This document shows, in pieces, positions 7,050 through 11,652 of a stretch of DNA of 11,652 bases. Both the position numbers and the translations under genes were made by a program. The stretch covers positions 1-11,652 of the forward strand of contig JABDJG010000443.1 of assembly GCA_013002595.1 (NCBI GenBank), written 5' to 3'. The notes below the pieces were generated by a model, which was not told where the DNA came from, ran no database searches, and saw only the letters and a list, made by a program, of their open reading frames with translations. The stretch is from Hyphomicrobiales bacterium (lineage in GTDB: Bacteria; Pseudomonadota; Alphaproteobacteria; Rhizobiales; Aestuariivirgaceae). Each line of letters starts with the position of its first letter. Position 1 is the first letter of the stretch.

Positions 7050-8825
7050 TCAATTGTCGTCAAGCGGCGGCTCAATTTCCAAATCGGCGACCGGCACAAG
7101 TTCATCATCTCCGCCGACATCGATAATCTCAGCGCCGGGAAATGTGTCCAGAACGGTGCGTACATCGGGATGTTCACGAGCCTTGGCAAACAGGCTGTCG
7201 CGCTGCTGGCGGCGTTGCTGGTCAAGCGGCGCTTCGCCGGCTTCCTGGGACAGTGATATGATCCAGCGCATACCGGTCCAGGCTTCAAGTTTGCGGCCCA
7301 GTTCTCCAGGAAGGCCACGCGGAGCACTTGCCTCCAACGCGATTTCCAACTGGCCGGGCGCGACCTTGACCGGGCGAACATGGCGCTCAAGTTCGGTCTT
7401 GAGTTTGATATCGCGGCGCTGGCCGACAAAATCAACCAGTTGCTGGAACGTTGACAGCTGAACCGGGGCCGGTGTGCCCACGCCTTCCTTTTCGCCGGAA
7501 TGGTCTTGTGCTTTTTCCGCCAGCGCGGTGTGCATGGTCGGCGGCATATGAACGACATCGCCCGGCGGCGGTGCAGCTGGCGCCGGCGCAGCGGAGACGG
7601 CGGATACCGGGCCGGCCTGCGGCGACGGTTGGCGCGGTTGCTCGCGGGCCGTGCGGACAAGATCTGCAGCGCTCGGCAATTCAGCGGCATAGGCGAGCCG
7701 GATCAATACCATTTCAGCAGCCATCAGCGGATCGGCGCTTTGGGCGACTTCCTGGAGGCCCTTCAACAGCAGCTGCCAGGCTCTGGTGAGATGGGACATG
7801 GCCAGCTCATCGGCAAACGCCTTGCCGCGTTCACGTTCCGTCTGGGTACGGCTGCCTGCCTCATCGGCATCGGGGATGATCTTCAGGCGGGTTACCCAAT
7901 GTACGAATGCGGCCAGATCGGTAAGGATGGTGACCGGATCGCCGCCGGCTTCATACTGGGTTTCAAGTTCCTTTATGGCGGCGGCGGCATCGGCCTTCAT
8001 TACGGCCTGGAACAAATCGATGATCTTGGCGCGGTCGATAAGACCGAGCATGGATTGCACATCGGTTGCCCTGACCTCCTTGCCACCGTAGGAGATGGCC
8101 TGATCGAGCAGGGACAGCCCGTCGCGGACCGAGCCTTCGGCGGCGCGGGAAATCATCAAGAGTGCCTCATCATCGGCGGTTGCGCCTTCAGACTTGCACA
8201 CGCCGGCAAAATGTTCGACCAGCGTCGGGATATCCATACGGCGCAGATCGAAGCGCTGACACCTCGACAGGACAGTTACAGGGACTTTACGGATCTCGGT
8301 GGTGGCGAAGATGAATTTTACATGTTCCGGCGGCTCTTCAAGGGTCTTCAAGAGCGCATTGAAGGCCTGCTTGGAGAGCATATGCACTTCATCGATGATG
8401 TAGACTTTATAACGCGCCGAGGCCGGCTTATAGCGCACACTGTCGATGATTTCGCGAACATCGTCGATGCCGGTCTTGGAGGCGGCATCCATCTCGATAA
8501 CATCGATATGGTGCGATTCAAGGATGGCCTCACAATGTTCACCGTATTCGGGCAATTCGACGGTCGGCTTGTCAGAGCCGGTATAGTTGAGCGCGCGCGC
8601 AATCAGGCGGGCAGTCGTTGTCTTGCCGATACCGCGCACCCCAGTGAGCATGTAGGCCTGGGCAATGCGGCCAGCTTCAAAGGCGTTGGTCAGGGTGCGC
8701 ACCATGGCATCCTGGCCGATCAGGTCTTCGAAGCGCTGCGGGCGGTATTTGCGGGCAAGAACGCGATAGCCCTCGGCCCCTTGCGATGAAGGGCTCTTGG
8801 CTGCCTCTGGTTGAGGATCGTTCAA
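7050..8825 (-). CDS. dnaX: DNA polymerase III subunit tau (clamp loader ATPase)
   Basis: DnaX is the ATPase of the clamp loader, which opens the beta clamp and ties polymerase cores to the replisome. Numbering from a possible GTG start at 8837 (595 residues), the AAA+ module shows Walker A GVRGIGKTT (66-74), Walker B YIIDEVH (146-152), sensor 1 FIFATT (175-180), the SRC motif with the arginine finger (191-193) and EGSVRDGLSLLDQ (234-246). A Pro/Ala-rich linker (about 400-430) leads to the tau-specific C-terminus. The zinc module of E. coli DnaX, with four Cys, is reduced to one (GEHC, 99-102), as in other alphaproteobacteria I know. The chosen start is TTG at 8825, because GGGAGG (8830-8835) lies 4 nt upstream; GTG 8837 has no Shine-Dalgarno. 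No A-AAA-AAG slippery site was seen, so a frameshifted gamma form is unsupported. Confidence 0.96.
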   Translation of the reverse strand: MNDPQPEAAKSPSSQGAEGYRVLARKYRPQRFEDLIGQDAMVRTLTNAFEAGRIAQAYMLTGVRGIGKTTTARLIARALNYTGSDKPTVELPEYGEHCEAILESHHIDVIEMDAASKTGIDDVREIIDSVRYKPASARYKVYIIDEVHMLSKQAFNALLKTLEEPPEHVKFIFATTEIRKVPVTVLSRCQRFDLRRMDIPTLVEHFAGVCKSEGATADDEALLMISRAAEGSVRDGLSLLDQAISYGGKEVRATDVQSMLGLIDRAKIIDLFQAVMKADAAAAIKELETQYEAGGDPVTILTDLAAFVHWVTRLKIIPDADEAGSRTQTERERGKAFADELAMSHLTRAWQLLLKGLQEVAQSADPLMAAEMVLIRLAYAAELPSAADLVRTAREQPRQPSPQAGPVSAVSAAPAPAAPPPGDVVHMPPTMHTALAEKAQDHSGEKEGVGTPAPVQLSTFQQLVDFVGQRRDIKLKTELERHVRPVKVAPGQLEIALEASAPRGLPGELGRKLEAWTGMRWIISLSQEAGEAPLDQQRRQQRDSLFAKAREHPDVRTVLDTFPGAEIIDVGGDDELVPVADLEIEPPLDDN

Positions 8826-8829
8826 ACTG

Positions 8830-8835
8830 CCTCCC
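8830..8835 (-). promoter_or_regulatory. Ribosome binding site favouring a TTG start for dnaX
   Basis: GGGAGG on the - strand lies 4 nt before TTG 8825 and partly inside the alternative GTG start codon at 8837. If GTG were used, this sequence would be coding and no Shine-Dalgarno would be available. The TTG is therefore preferred, although the spacing is slightly short. Confidence 0.5.
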
Positions 8836-8903
8836 ACCTGTCACAACCCTGCTGCCGGGCCTGGCTCGATCAGCGGTGCCGGTGATATTGTTATCAGCAG
8901 AGT

Positions 8904-8999
8904 GGGAGGCTGGACGGGCAACCCGTGCCTGACTCGTTGGGGCTGCTACCTTCCGGTCCTGACCCGGTTGGCGAGCGGCGCGTCCGCCGCCAACCTCCC
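8904..8999 (-). ncRNA. ffs: Signal recognition particle RNA (small bacterial 4.5S-type)
   Basis: This RNA binds Ffh and, with FtsY, targets ribosomes making membrane proteins to the inner membrane. The - strand carries the invariant helix-8 core (8940-8965), GGGTCAGG, the CCGGAAGG tetraloop and GTAGCAGCCC, which binds the Ffh M domain. The ends define the RNA: 5' GGGAGGTTGG pairs with 3' CCAGCCTCCC over 10 bp with one T·G pair. Further pairs inside (GCGCC with GGCAC allowing one mismatch, CTCG with CGAG) give the usual single long hairpin of about 96 nt. It lies just upstream of dnaX, the common place in Rhizobiales. No T-tailed terminator follows, so the 3' end is probably made by processing of a longer transcript. 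End positions are inferred to within a few nucleotides. Confidence 0.93.
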
Positions 9000-9005
9000 T
9001 GACGC

Positions 9006-9036
9006 ACTATATCAGACTTTGCCGCGTTGGATGCAA
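9006..9036 (-). promoter_or_regulatory. Probable promoter of ffs
   Basis: On the - strand TTGCAT (9031-9036) resembles a -35 box. GATATA (9008-9013, spacer 17) or TATAGT (9006-9011, spacer 19) resembles a -10 box. The predicted 5' end of the SRP RNA at 8999 is 7-9 nt downstream, the normal start distance, which supports both calls. The same transcript could continue into dnaX, ybaB and recR. Confidence 0.6.
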
Positions 9037-9137
9037 GCCTTACAGCAGGTTGGACGCTTAAAAAAAACCACCACTCAATCGCCATTGGCCAGGCCAGTCA
9101 GCCGTGCTAACCAGCTTGTTGCTTCACCAATCAGCAC

Positions 9138-9142
9138 AGGAA
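9138..9142 (+). promoter_or_regulatory. Ribosome binding site fixing the nudC start
   Basis: AGGAA lies 5 nt before the ATG at 9148. The reading frame is open back to 8902, but that stretch overlaps the SRP RNA gene and shows no family similarity, so this site marks the true start. Confidence 0.65.
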
Positions 9143-9147
9143 CAGCC

Positions 9148-10074
9148 ATGCCGGATGGCAAGACACTCGGGTTTGCCTTTGCCAAACTTGACCGCAAGGC
9201 GGTCGAAAGGGTCGATCCGTCGTGGGTGGATCAGCAGCGTGCGGACCCGGCCAGCCGTTTTGTTTGCTTTTGCGGTGATCGGCCGGTGATCGATGTTTCG
9301 GCATCTGACCTGCAAGTTGCCCGCTTTACCAGGCAACAGGCGGCCAACCTGGGATGTGACGGAGAACCGGTGCTGCTCGGCGCCGAAGAAACCGGTGACA
9401 CCCTGTTTGCGCTGCAGACGCGCGAAGACGATATATCAACGACGCTCAATGAGGCTCACAAGCTGATTGATCTGAGAAGCCTTGCCACGCAGGGTTCACT
9501 ACCGCCGCATGAGCTGGGCATTCTTGCCCAGGCGCGCTCGCTCTTGCACTGGCATGAGCGGCACGGGTTTTGCGCTGTGTGTGGAGCGCCAACACAGATG
9601 GCCGAGGCCGGCTACCGCCGTCACTGCGATGCGTGCAACGGCGATCATTTTCCACGCACAGATCCGGTCGTGATCATCGTGATCATCAAGGAGGGCCGGT
9701 GCCTGCTGGGCCGCAGCCCGAATTTCATCGAAGGCATGTATTCAGCCCTGGCCGGTTTCATGGAACCAGGAGAGACGATGGAAGATGCGGCGCGGCGCGA
9801 GGTGTTCGAGGAAGCCGGTATCCGGGTCGGCAAGGTCGATTATCTATTGTCGCAACCCTGGCCGTTTCCCTCTTCGCTGATGATCGGCCTTATCGGTGAA
9901 GCCCTCAACGACGACATCGTGATGGATGCACAAGAGCTTGAAGATGTTCGCTGGTTCGAGCTTGCCGAGCTGAAACAGATGTTGTCAGGCGATCATACAG
10001 ACGGTTTGAAGATGCCGATGCAGATGGCGATTGCCCATCATCTGGTGCTGGAAGCGATCAGAAGGCTGAGTTAG
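9148..10074 (+). CDS. nudC: NADH pyrophosphatase / RNA NAD-cap hydrolase (Nudix)
   Basis: NudC hydrolyses NAD(H) to NMN(H) and AMP and, in studied bacteria, removes NAD caps from RNA 5' ends. The product has 308 residues; E. coli NudC has 257, and the extra length lies in the N-terminal domain, as usual in alphaproteobacteria. A C4 zinc ribbon (Cys142, Cys145, Cys160, Cys163) precedes the catalytic domain. The Nudix box is complete: Gly193, Glu199, Arg207, Glu208, Glu211, Glu212, Gly214, Ile215. SQPWPFPSS (225-233) is the signature separating NADH pyrophosphatases from other Nudix enzymes. The start is set by AGGAA at 9138-9142. The gene diverges from ffs and ends 2 nt from the stop of the converging pheA. 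No clear promoter is visible; a run of eight A (9060-9067) lies in the upstream region. Confidence 0.96.
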   Translation: MPDGKTLGFAFAKLDRKAVERVDPSWVDQQRADPASRFVCFCGDRPVIDVSASDLQVARFTRQQAANLGCDGEPVLLGAEETGDTLFALQTREDDISTTLNEAHKLIDLRSLATQGSLPPHELGILAQARSLLHWHERHGFCAVCGAPTQMAEAGYRRHCDACNGDHFPRTDPVVIIVIIKEGRCLLGRSPNFIEGMYSALAGFMEPGETMEDAARREVFEEAGIRVGKVDYLLSQPWPFPSSLMIGLIGEALNDDIVMDAQELEDVRWFELAELKQMLSGDHTDGLKMPMQMAIAHHLVLEAIRRLS

Positions 10075-10076
10075 AG

Positions 10077-10967
10077 CTACTCTATCAATCCTGCTGCGAT
10101 TGCTGCTTTTTTCGCCAGTTTGGCGCGCATCGGCGATGCCTTGTACGTCCCCAGAATTCGCAGGTGCGATGTGAAGAAGGCCAGTTCTTCGAGCGCCAGG
10201 CGAACCGGGCGTTCGCTCGGGTGACCTTCAATATCGGCATAAAACTGGGTCGCAAAGAACTGGCCATCGATCTGGTAGCTCTCAAGTTTGGTCATGTTGA
10301 CGCCGTTGGTGGCGAAACCGCCCATGGCCTTGTAGAGCGCTGCCGGCACATTGCGGACCCGGAAGACAAACGAGGTGACGACCGGGGCATCTTCCGGCTC
10401 GGCATCGGCCGGCTCGGCGGCCATGATCACGAACCGGGTCATGTTGTGATCTTCGTCCTCGACATTGGCGCGCAGGGTCTTCAGCCCATAAATGTTGGCG
10501 GCCAGCGATGTGGCAAATGCAGCCTGGGTCACATCGCCTGATTGCGACAACTCACGGGCAGCGCCTGCGGTATCGGCCGCCACGACGGCTTTCAATCCAA
10601 GCTCGCGGATGACATCGCGGCACTGGCCAAGCGCGTGGACATGGCTGTGAACGGCCTTGATCGTGTCGAGGCTGGCATCGGCTACTGCCAGCAGGCAGTG
10701 GTGCACAGGCAGGAGATGCTCACCGATAATGTAGAGGCTCGATTCCGGCATCAGGTGGTGAATATCGGCGACGCGGCCAGCAAGCGAGTTCTCAATCGGG
10801 ATCATGGCAAGATCGACCTTGCCACCTTCAACCGCACTGAACGCATCTTCGAAGGTTGCGCATGGCACCGGATCAAAATCGGGATAGGCCTCCAGGCAGG
10901 CAATATGCGAATTGGCGCCCGGCTCGCCCTGGTAGGCGATAGATTTAATTGCGGCAGTGTCGCTCAC
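10077..10967 (-). CDS. pheA: Prephenate dehydratase
   Basis: The enzyme converts prephenate to phenylpyruvate, the committed step to phenylalanine. It is the monofunctional type, with no chorismate mutase domain. Using a TTG at 10979 the frame gives 300 residues; the preferred GTG at 10967 gives 296, because GGGGA (10973-10977) lies 5 nt upstream. In the 300-residue numbering the dehydratase domain shows YQGEPGANSH (16-25), IPIENSLAGRV (60-70), DTAGAA (136-141) and the active-site TRF (171-173). An ACT regulatory domain follows (about 192-270). Its phenylalanine-binding ESRP motif is ESYQ (233-236), a form I associate with alphaproteobacteria, so feedback control is likely but not proven. It lies 44 nt after kdsB in the same direction. 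Confidence 0.96.
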   Translation of the reverse strand: MSDTAAIKSIAYQGEPGANSHIACLEAYPDFDPVPCATFEDAFSAVEGGKVDLAMIPIENSLAGRVADIHHLMPESSLYIIGEHLLPVHHCLLAVADASLDTIKAVHSHVHALGQCRDVIRELGLKAVVAADTAGAARELSQSGDVTQAAFATSLAANIYGLKTLRANVEDEDHNMTRFVIMAAEPADAEPEDAPVVTSFVFRVRNVPAALYKAMGGFATNGVNMTKLESYQIDGQFFATQFYADIEGHPSERPVRLALEELAFFTSHLRILGTYKASPMRAKLAKKAAIAAGLIE

Positions 10968-10972
10968 AGTTG

Positions 10973-10977
10973 TCCCC
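10973..10977 (-). promoter_or_regulatory. Ribosome binding site deciding a GTG start for pheA
   Basis: GGGGA on the - strand lies 5 nt before GTG 10967. The upstream in-frame TTG at 10979 overlaps this sequence and has no Shine-Dalgarno of its own. Confidence 0.55.
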
Positions 10978-10980
10978 AAT

Positions 10981-11008
10981 GAAAATCGCGGCGGATCCCC
11001 ACCGCGCG
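10981..11008 (-). terminator. Weak terminator-like or attenuating hairpin between kdsB and pheA
   Basis: On the - strand CGCGCGG pairs with CCGC-C-GCG (one bulged C at 10990) around the 7-nt loop TGGGGAT, giving a 7-bp GC stem (10987-11008). It is followed by ATTTTC, only four consecutive T. This may reduce read-through from kdsB into pheA, but the short T-run makes full termination unlikely. Confidence 0.35.
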
Positions 11009-11011
11009 AAA

Positions 11012-11652
11012 TCAGATTATGCCGCGCGTCCCGCTGATTTCGCGCCGCGCCCGATCCAAGTCGGCGGGAGTATCAACACCGAACGGGACAGTGTCAACGC
11101 GAACGACGGCAATCGGCATACCATTGTCCATGGCCCGCATCTGCTCGAGCTTTCGCTCGCGCTCGCGCGGGCTGACCGGCAAACCGACAAACGTTTCTAG
11201 CGCCTCGCGGCGATAGGCATAGATGCCAATGTGATGCCAGAACGGACCAGATGCTTCCTCCGGAATCTGGCGCACGAAATCCTGAGCGACGGCGACGTCG
11301 GAGCCAGGGGAAAAATCGACGATAGCCTTGACCACATCCAGGTTGGCGATCTCGTGGCGATCGGTGATCTCGGCCGCCAGCGTTGAAATTTGCATCTCCT
11401 CATCGGCAAGGGGCGCAAGGCACTGGTTTATCGATTGCGGGTCCATCAACGGCAAATCACCCTGCAGGTTTATGATGAAGCGGAACTGCCCGTTCGGATC
11501 GCGCGCCTGAAGTGCTGCAAAAATGCGGTCTGAGCCTGACGGCAGATCCGGGTCGGTCACAACGGCATCGCCGCCGGCTGCAGCAACGACGTCAACGATC
11601 TCCTGTTCGGCAACGGCGACCAGAACCGGTCCGACCCGGGCCTCGATGGCCC
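11012..11652 (-). CDS. kdsB: 3-deoxy-manno-octulosonate cytidylyltransferase (CMP-Kdo synthetase), 5' end missing
   Basis: KdsB activates Kdo with CTP to CMP-Kdo in the cytosol for lipopolysaccharide inner-core synthesis. The window holds the last 212 codons; the frame stays open to the edge, and the N-terminal nucleotide-binding motif lies outside. Visible family features are the segment SGSDRIFAAL, LQGDLPL with the metal-binding Asp (usually QGDEP), HIGIYAYRREALETFV, then ERERKLEQMRAMDNGM and the C-terminal VDTVPFGVDTPADLDRAR. A GTG at 11560 could be mistaken for a start, but the upstream translation (for example GPVLVAVAEQEIVDVV, ending in GGDAVV) is typical KdsB, so it is internal. It probably forms an operon with pheA, 44 nt downstream. 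Confidence 0.95.
   Translation of the reverse strand, partial: AIEARVGPVLVAVAEQEIVDVVAAAGGDAVVTDPDLPSGSDRIFAALQARDPNGQFRFIINLQGDLPLMDPQSINQCLAPLADEEMQISTLAAEITDRHEIANLDVVKAIVDFSPGSDVAVAQDFVRQIPEEASGPFWHHIGIYAYRREALETFVGLPVSPRERERKLEQMRAMDNGMPIAVVRVDTVPFGVDTPADLDRARREISGTRGII

Noticed and set aside
7480..7515. Possible programmed frameshift site in dnaX for a gamma subunit
   Set aside because: The A-rich codons here (GAA AAA and GAA AAG) do not form the A-AAA-AAG type heptamer in the reading frame, and I saw no supporting downstream stem.
7500..8789. A 429-codon + strand open frame opposite dnaX
   Set aside because: It lies wholly antisense to a well-conserved gene. It has no ribosome binding site and its product matches no family I recognise. 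Long antisense frames are common in GC-rich coding DNA.
9060..9067. Run of eight A as a terminator T-tract
   Set aside because: There is no GC-rich hairpin next to it on either strand. It may be an upstream AT-element for nudC, but nothing supports that further.
8902..9147. N-terminal extension of nudC by 82 codons
   Set aside because: It overlaps the SRP RNA gene and its promoter, shows no NudC similarity, and the ATG at 9148 has its own Shine-Dalgarno.
11012..11560. kdsB as a complete 182-codon gene starting at GTG 11560
   Set aside because: The frame continues with typical KdsB sequence to the window edge, so the gene is cut by the window.
1..11652. Mobile element, CRISPR array, toxin–antitoxin or defence system
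   Set aside because: All sizeable coding sequences are identified housekeeping genes except the TadG-like one. I saw no terminal inverted repeats, regularly spaced repeats, tRNA or attachment-site duplications.

Overview
The window is a conserved chromosomal core segment from an alphaproteobacterium, most likely of the order Hyphomicrobiales (Rhizobiales). The order kdsB–pheA, then nudC diverging from ffs–dnaX–ybaB–recR, is the arrangement I know from that order. The DnaX and prephenate dehydratase variants seen here (DnaX without the four-Cys zinc module, ACT-domain motif ESYQ instead of ESRP) also fit alphaproteobacteria. kdsB indicates a Gram-negative envelope with Kdo-containing lipopolysaccharide. 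I cannot name a genus.

Layout. Bases 1-176 hold no recognisable gene, but they contain a promoter-like sequence, a 17-nt dyad and a strong ribosome binding site for gap. On the + strand, gap (glyceraldehyde-3-phosphate dehydrogenase) is followed after 3 nt by rpe (ribulose-phosphate 3-epimerase), and after a 92-nt spacer by rmuC, a membrane-anchored protein with a predicted nuclease fold. A shared terminator region separates rmuC from genes on the - strand. These are a short TadG-like VWA-domain protein (3182-4198), an AmpG-type muropeptide permease (4420-5979), and recR, ybaB and dnaX. Just upstream of dnaX is the signal recognition particle RNA gene ffs (8904-8999). nudC (NADH pyrophosphatase) runs divergently on the + strand and meets pheA (prephenate dehydratase, - strand) tail to tail with 2 nt between the stop codons. 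The window ends inside kdsB, which lies upstream of pheA.

How the genes work together. gap and rpe join lower glycolysis to the pentose phosphate pathway. The ffs–dnaX–ybaB–recR unit combines the protein-targeting RNA, the replicative clamp loader, a nucleoid-associated protein and a recombination mediator; ybaB and recR are only 7 nt apart. AmpG salvages cell-wall fragments, KdsB activates Kdo for lipopolysaccharide, and PheA commits prephenate to phenylalanine.

I found no insertion sequence, phage gene, CRISPR array, tRNA, rRNA or unfamiliar multi-gene system. This is mostly ordinary housekeeping DNA. The points most worth a second look are the TadG-like protein with a degenerate metal site and a short middle, a very stable hairpin in the 5' part of the SRP RNA that must compete with its functional fold, a few structured spacers, and several genes whose best starts are non-ATG or internal.
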